Translations under genes and position numbers: made by a program
The notes under the pieces: generated by a model
What the model was told of the DNA's origin: nothing
The model's database searches: none
Seen by the model: only the letters and a program-made list of their open reading frames with translations
From: Lachnospiraceae bacterium
GTDB taxonomy: Bacteria > Bacillota > Clostridia > Lachnospirales > Lachnospiraceae
Assembly: GCA_014804285.1 (NCBI GenBank)
Contig: JAAVAA010000085.1
Location: 1-5,420, forward strand
Direction of reading: 5' to 3'
DNA length: 5,420 bases
In this document: positions 1-5,420 of the stretch, piece by piece
How positions within the stretch are numbered: the stretch's first letter is position 1
How the letters are laid out: each line of letters opens with the position of its first letter

Positions 1-213
1 ATTCAGGACAGTCTGGAAAAAATGAAGAATATCGGCACTATGCTGATCGTGGCTCACAGGCTTTCTACCATCCAGCATGCGGACAATATTATTTTGTTGT
101 CCCATGGTCAGATCGTGGAGCAGGGCAATCACCAGCAGCTGCTGTATCAAAAGGGGCGCTATTACGACCTGTACACACTACAGTATCATAAGCAGATGCT
201 TCAGAACTCTTAA
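1..213 (+). CDS. ABC transporter ATP-binding protein, C-terminal fragment (5' end outside window)
   Basis: This is the last 70 codons of an ABC transporter nucleotide-binding domain; the frame is open from base 1 and ends at TAA 211-213. The segment MLIVAHRLSTIQHADNI contains the H-loop (switch) histidine, codon 55-57, in the AHRLST context typical of ABC exporters. It is followed by the usual C-terminal pattern ILLSHGQIVEQGNHQQLL and a short polar tail rich in Tyr and Gln. In the family this histidine contacts the ATP gamma-phosphate during hydrolysis. The sequence most resembles exporters of the MsbA/MdlB/LmrA type, in which a membrane domain is fused upstream; that part, along with Walker A, the signature motif and Walker B, lies off the left edge. 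The substrate cannot be inferred. The ATG at 22 is an internal methionine and not the start, because the frame and conserved sequence continue upstream of it. The gene converges on the sigma-factor gene, with 21 bases between the stops. Confidence 0.93.
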   Translation: MQDSLEKMKNIGTMLIVAHRLSTIQHADNIILLSHGQIVEQGNHQQLLYQKGRYYDLYTLQYHKQMLQNS

Positions 214-222
214 GTTTTGTTT

Positions 223-269
223 TTGGAGCGGAGATTAAGATACACTCATCCAACATCCTTCCGCTCCAA
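223..269. repeat. 10-bp perfect inverted repeat at the convergent gene ends
   Basis: The arms TTGGAGCGGA (223-232) and TCCGCTCCAA (260-269) are exact reverse complements separated by 27 bases. The left arm lies in the gap between the two convergent stop codons and the right arm lies inside the last codons of the sigma-factor gene. The transcript from either strand could form a GC-containing stem. Neither strand has a U-run after its 3' arm: the T-rich tract 214-224 lies on the 5' side in the plus transcript and becomes an A-rich tract after the stem in the minus transcript. It is therefore not a standard Rho-independent terminator. It may still protect 3' ends or act as a weak shared transcript end for the two genes. 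Confidence 0.6.
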
Positions 270-1866
270 TGCCATCTTCTGGCGGCACTAAGATGCCCTT
301 GTCAATTAAGATATCCACAAGAGAATCCAGAATCGGCATGTTTGCCAGCGTGTTCGCATGAGGCCATTCTCCCAAAAGATGTTCCGGTACATTATCGAAT
401 ATCAATTTTGCAATATCGGCGGCAACTTTTTTGGCAGATGAATTGAAATAATCTTTTGTAAGTTCCTCTGTGATTTCAAAAAGACGATTGGAATCGGATA
501 AATTGTTTACAAGTATTTTGGTATAAAGGATATCTCCTTCGCGGTATAAATAACCACATTCAATTGCCTTCGCCGCATGTTCTTTGTCCTGTTCGGAAAG
601 GCTCTTAATATCTATACCATTGATAGCCTGGATCGCAAGCTGGAGTTCGGGATCGTTGGCAAGATCATGACCGCAATGAAAATGTTTTTTAATGCGTTTA
701 ATATATATATTACTAAGATAGATTTGCGCATATCCGCAGATATTCGCAGCGCTTATGCCATCGCAGCCGCCGCCGTAATTTGCCCCATTGTACTCGAATC
801 CGAAAATGTTGAAAGGACGCTCTGTTCTTGGGATGTCAGAAAAATAATCTTTTTTCAAAATTTGATAGACGGTGTTGGCAAACGTGCTTGACATTACATG
901 AATCTGCTGCCAGAGGATGAGATTCAAGTCAACTTTGTGGTTTAGGTAGGGAAAAGCCAGAAATCTTTCCTTGTTTTCCTGAATAAACCTTTCAATCACA
1001 TCAGAGATTTCTGAAAGCTGCACAATGTAAATATTATGGGCTTTGCTTATTGTCTCTTTATCCAGAAGAATAAAGTTGATTACATATTTTCTATTATCAA
1101 GGCGGCGGAGCATACCGTATTCACCGTTTTTTCCCCTTGTCAGGATTTCAAGTTCTTCTTCAACGTAAACAGTGGGTACATTTAATTCTTCTGAGATTTG
1201 CTTGGCGGTTCTTGGTTTTTGGCGGCAAAGCCAGACAATATGTCTTGAAAAAAGTCTCGTGCATACTTCTCTGGGATCGCCCCATATGGGAGAACCTGAT
1301 CCCCATATTGTGAAATTAATGTCATCAAGTGCAACCGGCTTTTTGGTTGTAGGATTTTCCATTTTTTCTACCTCCGTTTTCAGTGTTTTCCGTGCCGAAA
1401 AAAGTCTTTGACGAATTGCGGTTTCGCTGGTATTCTGCATTTTGGCAATGTCCCTGATCGAAAGGCCGTCAAGATAAAAGGCAACCATGACTTCGCGATA
1501 GGCTTTTGTCAGAAAAGCAATCTGCCGATAGATATTCTTTAATAATTCGGTATCGTTCTGTTCCTGCATTTGCCCATCGATGGAAATTAATGGTAGAATT
1601 TTTTCCGGGTCGCCCTCATAGAATAGATCCGCGTGCCTGCGAAAATGATTGCAAAAATCTGCATATACATTCCGGGCAATTTTCCAGATGTAGGAATAGG
1701 CATCGGTAATGTCCCCTTCGGTACCAGCGGTTTGGACAAGTGCATAAATAATATCAGAACATAATTCCTGGGCTTCATAGCTGTCCCTTGTTCTTGCATA
1801 GCAAAATCCAAATAATTTTTCCAGCAGATCCTTGTCAACCATTTTTAGCAGTTCTTGTTTTTTCAA
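235..1866 (-). CDS. Sigma-70 family (ECF-type) RNA polymerase sigma factor with long C-terminal extension
   Basis: The protein has 543 residues, against roughly 160-200 for a simple ECF sigma factor. Residues 13-77 match sigma region 2 (DSYEAQELCSDIIYAL, then AYSYIWKIARNVYADF), which binds core polymerase and the -10 element. Residues 108-169 match region 4, with the helix-turn-helix at about 131-163 (LSIRDIAKMQNTSETAIRQR) expected to read the -35 element. A linker containing IWGSGSPIWGDPRE (187-200) leads to a probable winged helix at about 205-268 (TAKQISEELNVP, then YVEEELEIL). The remaining 270 residues are of unknown function, with a Gly/Tyr/Cys-rich stretch at 353-401 and a helical end. 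No signal peptide or membrane segment is apparent. The start is TTG at 1866, chosen because GGAGG lies 9 bases upstream; the ATG at codon 9 has no such site. The extension is inferred to sense a signal or restrain the sigma part, but the regulon and signal are unknown. It lies 99 bases downstream of the SNF2 gene on the same strand. Confidence 0.9.
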   Translation of the reverse strand: MKKQELLKMVDKDLLEKLFGFCYARTRDSYEAQELCSDIIYALVQTAGTEGDITDAYSYIWKIARNVYADFCNHFRRHADLFYEGDPEKILPLISIDGQMQEQNDTELLKNIYRQIAFLTKAYREVMVAFYLDGLSIRDIAKMQNTSETAIRQRLFSARKTLKTEVEKMENPTTKKPVALDDINFTIWGSGSPIWGDPREVCTRLFSRHIVWLCRQKPRTAKQISEELNVPTVYVEEELEILTRGKNGEYGMLRRLDNRKYVINFILLDKETISKAHNIYIVQLSEISDVIERFIQENKERFLAFPYLNHKVDLNLILWQQIHVMSSTFANTVYQILKKDYFSDIPRTERPFNIFGFEYNGANYGGGCDGISAANICGYAQIYLSNIYIKRIKKHFHCGHDLANDPELQLAIQAINGIDIKSLSEQDKEHAAKAIECGYLYREGDILYTKILVNNLSDSNRLFEITEELTKDYFNSSAKKVAADIAKLIFDNVPEHLLGEWPHANTLANMPILDSLVDILIDKGILVPPEDGIGAEGCWMSVS

Positions 1867-1965
1867 TCTTAGCTTCCTCCGGCATATGTTTCATCCATAT
1901 AGTCTTAGAAATTTTGGATTTGTTAGGTGGGTTAGAAAAAATTTTATAAATATTATTTGTGATTC
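1867..1965 (-). promoter_or_regulatory. AT-rich leader of the sigma-factor gene with a candidate (auto)regulated promoter
   Basis: This 99-base gap separates the SNF2 stop from the sigma-factor start. Read on the minus strand it has an AT-only stretch ending in T6 (1936-1941), then CTAACCCACCTAAC (1935-1922), then CTAAGACTATATGG (1908-1895), then the ribosome binding site. The CTAA tetramers start at 1935, 1926 and 1908, so they are 9 and 18 bases apart, close to DNA-face phasing. The C/A-rich block and the ACTATAT block lie at about -35/-10 separation from each other, and neither matches a good sigma-A consensus. This fits an ECF-type promoter recognised by the downstream sigma factor, but that is inference. 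No GC-rich hairpin follows the SNF2 stop, so read-through from SNF2 is also possible. Confidence 0.35.
1876..1880 (-). promoter_or_regulatory. Ribosome binding site of the sigma-factor gene (GGAGG)
   Basis: On the minus strand GGAGG is followed by AAGCTAAGA (9 bases) and then TTG at 1866. This strong Shine-Dalgarno at normal spacing decides the start in favour of TTG over the in-frame ATG at 1842, whose upstream bases are coding with no comparable site. Confidence 0.8.
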
Positions 1966-4900
1966 TTACGTCAGTAGCTCTAATAATTCCTCCTTCGTAA
2001 AGCTCCCGCTTCCCAGATCCTCTCCGGAAAGTACCTGCTCCGCCAATTCTTTCTTGCGTGTCTGCAGCTTCAGGATATTTTCTTCGATCGTATTTTTCAT
2101 AATCAGCTTATAGACATTCACGACATTTGTCTGACCGATCCGGTGTGCCCTATCGGTGGCCTGATTCTGTACTGCCAGATTCCACCATGGATCAAAATGG
2201 ATGACGATATCTGCAGCGGTCAGATTCAGCCCGGTTCCGCCTGCTTTCAGCGAAATGCAGAACACGTTGGTTTCATCCCGGTTAAAGTCCTCGACCAGCT
2301 TCAGCCGCTGCTCTTTGGGTGTGGAACCTGTCAGCACATAATAGGATATGCCCTCTTCTTTCAGTCTTGCCTGTAGATTTTCCAGCATGGAGGTAAACTG
2401 TGAGAACAAAAGGATCTTGTGACCGCCTGCTACCGCGTTTTGAATCAGTTCTATGCACATGGCGGACTTGGCGGAGGGACTCTCGTATTTTTCGTAAATG
2501 AGGGCAGGGTCGCAGCAGAGCTGTCTTAATTTGGTGAGCTCGGAAAGAATCTGTATCTTAGCTGTCTTAAACTCTTCATCAGACTGTTTGTCCAGCATCA
2601 TGCGGATTCTCTGGACGTGAGCATAGTAGAGCTTCTGCTGCTCGCCCTCCATGGTTGCGTACATGCATTTTTCCAGTTTATCCGGAAGATCGGTAAGAAC
2701 GTCTTTTTTCAGCCTCCGCAGGATAAAGGGACGGATCATTTTTTGAAGTCTGTTCATGGCGGCTTCATCCTGAGTCTGCACCACAGGTATTTCGATTTCT
2801 GTACGGAAACGCTGGTAGCCGTACAAAAACCCGGGCATGAGATAGTCAAAAATACTCCAGAGCTCGCTCAGCCTGTTTTCAATCGGCGTTCCGGTGAGAG
2901 CAAAGCGGCAATCTGACGCTATCGCTTTGACGGCTCTTGCGGCCTGTGTATTATGATTTTTTATATACTGTGCCTCATCGATAACCTGACAGAAAAATGA
3001 AATGCCTTCATAGGCTTCCAGATCTCTTTTCAGCAATTCGTAGGAAGTGATTAAAATATCTCTGCTCTGTGAACTGCGTATAAGCTCCCTGCGGTCATCT
3101 GCGCTGCCTGTCACCATTTTAACGGGAAGCCCGGGAGCGAAGAGGGAAAACTCATTTTTCCAGTTAAAAACCAGAGAGGCCGGAGTGACAATCAAAACGC
3201 GGCGGTTATCGGAAAACTTTGCTTCCAGATATTCTGACAGCAAAAATGTAATGGTCTGCAGTGTCTTACCAAGTCCCATGTCATCAGCCAGTATGCCCCC
3301 AAAACCGTTGTGATATAAGGTCTTGAGCCATACGAAGCCTGCATTTTGATAGGGGCGCAAAGTAGATTCCAGACTGGCCGGCGCTTCAAAATTATTTTCA
3401 TCGGCGGTCTTCATATTCCGGATCAGTGCCTGAAAGGCTTCATTACAGCTGGAAGATACATATTGCGATTCCTGAAGCATGTGATCCAGATAAAGAGCCC
3501 TGTATCGGGGCAGTGAGACAGTTTCGCTGCGCATCTGTGTATTAGTCAGGTTCAGATCCTGCCTGAGTGTTAGAAGCGTCTGGAGCCCCTCATCATCTGC
3601 AAGGATAAAGTCGCCGTTTTTCAAGCGGAAATATTTTTTCTTTTTGTCATATTTTGATAGTATTTCGATGAGTTCTTCTCTGGATAATTCAGCGGTATGC
3701 ATGGTCATCTCCAGCAGATCTTCCGATAAAGATACGCCTACTTCCACTTTACCGCTGTATACTACACGGATTTTCTTTAGGGCATCAGAGACGTACACAT
3801 CGCCAAGCGCCTGTAAACGGGGAATTCCCAATGTAAGCAACTCGTAGATTTTATCCTCATCTCCAGCGATGACCATTGCGCGTTCATTTTCATCGTAGGC
3901 GTTACAGTAAGAGGCGACCGTGTTTCCAACTTGTATCTCCTTAACGGCATCCCGCCCGGAGCGTTCTTCATCCTTTTTATAGACTTCAAATTTTCTTTCT
4001 CCGTAGACGGCATAGACCTTGCAAGTGATGAAATCTTTTTGCGGTGCATCCAGATAGATTTCAAAGGAAACGGGTTCCACACCATAATCGGCTTCACTGA
4101 AATTTATCCGTTCACATTCATAATGTTTCTCCAAAAGAGGAAGCAATTCCCGGCAGAACATGGGGATGTCGCTTTTGTCAACATAGAATGTGGTTTCAGG
4201 CAGTTCAGAAAGGCAGGATAAAAAGTCCTGGATTGGCGAAAGAACTTCTCTGCTTTCGAGGTGGATAAGTCCATCTTGAAAGGTGTAAACAGTATGGGTA
4301 GAATAAATTGCAGTTAAGGGCTCAGATTTCACTTCAATGCCATCTCTTTTTCCGATGACCCATAAGCGGCGGATTGACGGGTTGTCTGTCTGATACCAGA
4401 TTTTTTCACCGGAACCGTTCAAATCAATTAGGATAGGGTTGTCTTTTAATATGGTAAAGAGTTCTTCCGTGTCTGTCCCGTTAAGGGGTATCTGACGTAA
4501 TTTCAAAAATGTTGGCTTGTAGGAGTAATAATTACGTTCAATATAGCGACTGCCGTTTTCCTGCACCCAGTCGAGAATAAATTTTACGATTCTTTGAGAC
4601 ATCGGCTCAAAGGCGCTTAAGGTATGTGTAAACTTTAGTTTTTTTCCATAGGAATATTCTGCGCAGGATGCTATATTTTGGGCAAACTCAAACACATCCT
4701 TGAGGACATATCGGGTGTCTATTCCGATTTTGAATTCCACTGTAGCGCCGTTCTCATTGCATTTGAAATGGGGTTCCAGAGATACCTTTTCGTAGGGCGC
4801 ATCCTGCATTAAAGGGAGGGTGGACTTTATTCTCTGGCGCCGCAGCAGATCTTTGATGATGGAAGTTGTTTCTTTGGAACGGGACTTAGGGGAAAAACGT

Positions 4901-5286
4901 CCGCCATCAGGAACAATATAGTCTGAGAGGCTGCGTTTTTGATTGATGGATCCCGGTTCTTCTATATAGTCAAAAATGGTCTGCTGCATGCCAAGACGAC
5001 TCTCACACTCCAAGAGTACAGCGGCGCAATGTTTGCAGATACCGTCATAGTTGTAGAAAGCGGGACAGTCACAGAAGCATTCGGACAGATACTCATGAAA
5101 TGTATTATAGACAAGCTCTGTCCTGTATTTTTTTCTTCCGCTGCCCTGCACAACGGCTTTCATGAAAATTTCTTCATCCTGCTTTTTGGACTGAAAAGTC
5201 AGTACTTTCTTTTGGCAGAATAGTTCATAGCCTCTGTTATAAATGGTGGGACCGGCAATTTCATTAATGATCTGCTTATTTAGCAC
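1966..5286 (-). CDS. SNF2-family DNA-dependent ATPase with N-terminal SWIM zinc finger
   Basis: This is a Swi2/Snf2 (superfamily 2) protein, expected to use ATP to translocate on double-stranded DNA and remodel or displace bound proteins; such enzymes usually do not unwind strands. Residue numbers here count from the upstream TTG at 5340 (1124 residues). The SWIM zinc finger (CxC x9 CxH) has C90, C92, C102 and H104. A long middle region, about 190-610, matches in position the SNF2-associated domain of bacterial homologues. The ATPase core has LRPYQ (661), motif I DDMGLGKT (686-693, Lys692), motif II DEAQ (788-791), motif III LTGTP (815-819), motif IV ILLFSQF (976), motif V SLKAGGTGLNL (1030) and motif VI QATDRAHRIGQ (1060-1070). 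All catalytic motifs are intact. The preferred start is GTG 5286 (codon 19, giving 1106 residues), because GAGG lies 8 bases upstream and the conserved IAGPTIYNRGYE begins just after it; TTG 5340 and ATG 5331 lack such sites. Its cellular role is unknown. Confidence 0.95.
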   Translation of the reverse strand: MLNKQIINEIAGPTIYNRGYELFCQKKVLTFQSKKQDEEIFMKAVVQGSGRKKYRTELVYNTFHEYLSECFCDCPAFYNYDGICKHCAAVLLECESRLGMQQTIFDYIEEPGSINQKRSLSDYIVPDGGRFSPKSRSKETTSIIKDLLRRQRIKSTLPLMQDAPYEKVSLEPHFKCNENGATVEFKIGIDTRYVLKDVFEFAQNIASCAEYSYGKKLKFTHTLSAFEPMSQRIVKFILDWVQENGSRYIERNYYSYKPTFLKLRQIPLNGTDTEELFTILKDNPILIDLNGSGEKIWYQTDNPSIRRLWVIGKRDGIEVKSEPLTAIYSTHTVYTFQDGLIHLESREVLSPIQDFLSCLSELPETTFYVDKSDIPMFCRELLPLLEKHYECERINFSEADYGVEPVSFEIYLDAPQKDFITCKVYAVYGERKFEVYKKDEERSGRDAVKEIQVGNTVASYCNAYDENERAMVIAGDEDKIYELLTLGIPRLQALGDVYVSDALKKIRVVYSGKVEVGVSLSEDLLEMTMHTAELSREELIEILSKYDKKKKYFRLKNGDFILADDEGLQTLLTLRQDLNLTNTQMRSETVSLPRYRALYLDHMLQESQYVSSSCNEAFQALIRNMKTADENNFEAPASLESTLRPYQNAGFVWLKTLYHNGFGGILADDMGLGKTLQTITFLLSEYLEAKFSDNRRVLIVTPASLVFNWKNEFSLFAPGLPVKMVTGSADDRRELIRSSQSRDILITSYELLKRDLEAYEGISFFCQVIDEAQYIKNHNTQAARAVKAIASDCRFALTGTPIENRLSELWSIFDYLMPGFLYGYQRFRTEIEIPVVQTQDEAAMNRLQKMIRPFILRRLKKDVLTDLPDKLEKCMYATMEGEQQKLYYAHVQRIRMMLDKQSDEEFKTAKIQILSELTKLRQLCCDPALIYEKYESPSAKSAMCIELIQNAVAGGHKILLFSQFTSMLENLQARLKEEGISYYVLTGSTPKEQRLKLVEDFNRDETNVFCISLKAGGTGLNLTAADIVIHFDPWWNLAVQNQATDRAHRIGQTNVVNVYKLIMKNTIEENILKLQTRKKELAEQVLSGEDLGSGSFTKEELLELLT
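5029..5073 (-). other. SWIM zinc-finger motif within the SNF2 protein
   Basis: The encoded segment runs from C90-D-C92 to C102-K-H104, with nine residues between the second and third ligands. This is the CxCxnCxH pattern of SWIM domains, followed by the usual hydrophobic helix CAAVLL. The family binds zinc and is thought to contact DNA or protein. All four ligands are present, so the finger should be functional. Confidence 0.88.
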
Positions 5287-5294
5287 AATAGGTT

Positions 5295-5301
5295 CCTCTC
5301 T
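5295..5301 (-). promoter_or_regulatory. Probable ribosome binding site of the SNF2 gene (AGAGAGG)
   Basis: On the minus strand AGAGAGG is followed by AACCTATT (8 bases) and GTG at 5286-5284. It is the only purine-rich Shine-Dalgarno-like site near the candidate starts. The bases directly upstream of TTG 5340 (AATAATCTT) and ATG 5331 show none. It supports translation from GTG, which would remove 18 weakly conserved-looking N-terminal residues from the longest reading. Confidence 0.6.
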
Positions 5302-5356
5302 TCTTATTATTGGCAATTTGTGTAATGGCATTGTAATCAAAAGATTATTTTATCAT

Positions 5357-5386
5357 AAAACGCCGCACAGATGTTAGATCTGCCGG
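5357..5386 (-). terminator. Weak hairpin followed by TTTT upstream of the SNF2 gene
   Basis: On the minus strand the arms CCGGCAGAT (5386-5378) and ATCTGTGCGG (5372-5363) can pair around a 5-base loop. The inner five pairs are perfect (CAGAT/ATCTG); next come a G-U pair, one bulged G and three G-C pairs. CG and a run of four T (5360-5357) follow. This could terminate a codirectional gene lying beyond the right edge, or be a leader structure of the SNF2 transcript. The stem is imperfect and the T-run short, so the call is tentative. The rest of 5341-5420 is AT-rich (including T8 at 5398-5405 on the plus strand) with no gene seen. Confidence 0.35.
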
Positions 5387-5420
5387 GAAAATAAATATTT
5401 TTTTTGGTCAAATTGTATTG

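Noticed and set aside
577..891. Open plus-strand frame opposite the sigma-factor gene
   Set aside because: It lies wholly antisense to a well-supported coding region, has no ribosome binding site that stands out and shows no recognisable domain.
1936..1958. Possible terminator after the SNF2 stop, because of T6 on the minus strand
   Set aside because: The only pairing upstream of the T-run is a very short AT-only palindrome with no GC stem.
1832..2113. Open plus-strand frame spanning the SNF2 3' end, the intergenic gap and the sigma start
   Set aside because: The translation is rich in Ser and Phe with no recognisable motif, and most of it is antisense to two genes. It reads as a chance frame.
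3192..3401. Minus-strand alternative frame inside the SNF2 gene
   Set aside because: It overlaps the conserved motif I region of the SNF2 ATPase in another frame. The SNF2 frame is intact there, so no frameshift needs explaining.
5347..5411. Possible sigma-A promoter for SNF2 (TTGACC at 5411-5406 and TATGAT at 5357-5352 on the minus strand)
   Set aside because: The two elements are 48 bases apart, too far to form one promoter. No convincing -35 lies 16-18 bases from TATGAT, and no -10 lies at the right distance from TTGACC. The AT-rich -10-like element is noted only as support for the GTG start.
1..5420. Mobile element, CRISPR array, tRNA or toxin-antitoxin pair
   Set aside because: No transposase or integrase motif, repeated spacer-like unit, tRNA-like fold or small paired gene was seen; the coding frames are accounted for by three ordinary genes.

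Overview
The window looks like chromosomal DNA from a low-to-moderate GC Gram-positive anaerobe of the Clostridia, probably Lachnospiraceae-like. This rests on the protein families present, the strong GGAGG-type ribosome binding sites, the use of TTG and GTG starts, and AT-rich intergenic DNA. The assignment is inferred from sequence style; no rRNA or marker gene is present to settle it.

Layout. Positions 1-213 (+) hold the last 70 codons of an ABC transporter ATP-binding domain, whose body lies off the left edge. It converges with a two-gene block on the minus strand, with only 21 bases between the stop codons. Reading the minus strand 5' to 3', that block is a large SNF2-family ATPase with an N-terminal SWIM zinc finger (5286 or 5340 down to 1966), a 99-base AT-rich intergenic region, and a 543-residue sigma-70/ECF-type sigma factor with a long C-terminal extension (1866 down to 235). 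Positions 5341-5420 are non-coding upstream DNA with a small hairpin and AT-rich tracts.

How the parts may work together. The SNF2 protein has every expected ATPase motif and is probably an active dsDNA translocase of unknown physiological role. The sigma factor has regions 2 and 4 followed by about 375 extra residues, including a predicted winged helix, with no apparent membrane segment. This suggests a sigma factor that carries its own regulatory domain instead of depending on a membrane anti-sigma factor. The two genes are codirectional and no GC-rich terminator is seen between them, so read-through is possible. The intergenic DNA also contains spaced CTAA repeats that could be the sigma factor's own promoter. 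A functional link between the SNF2 protein, the sigma factor and the ABC transporter is not shown by the sequence.

No tRNA, rRNA, insertion sequence, CRISPR array or phage gene was seen. The most interesting element is the sigma factor with its uncharacterised C-terminal extension and possible autoregulatory leader.
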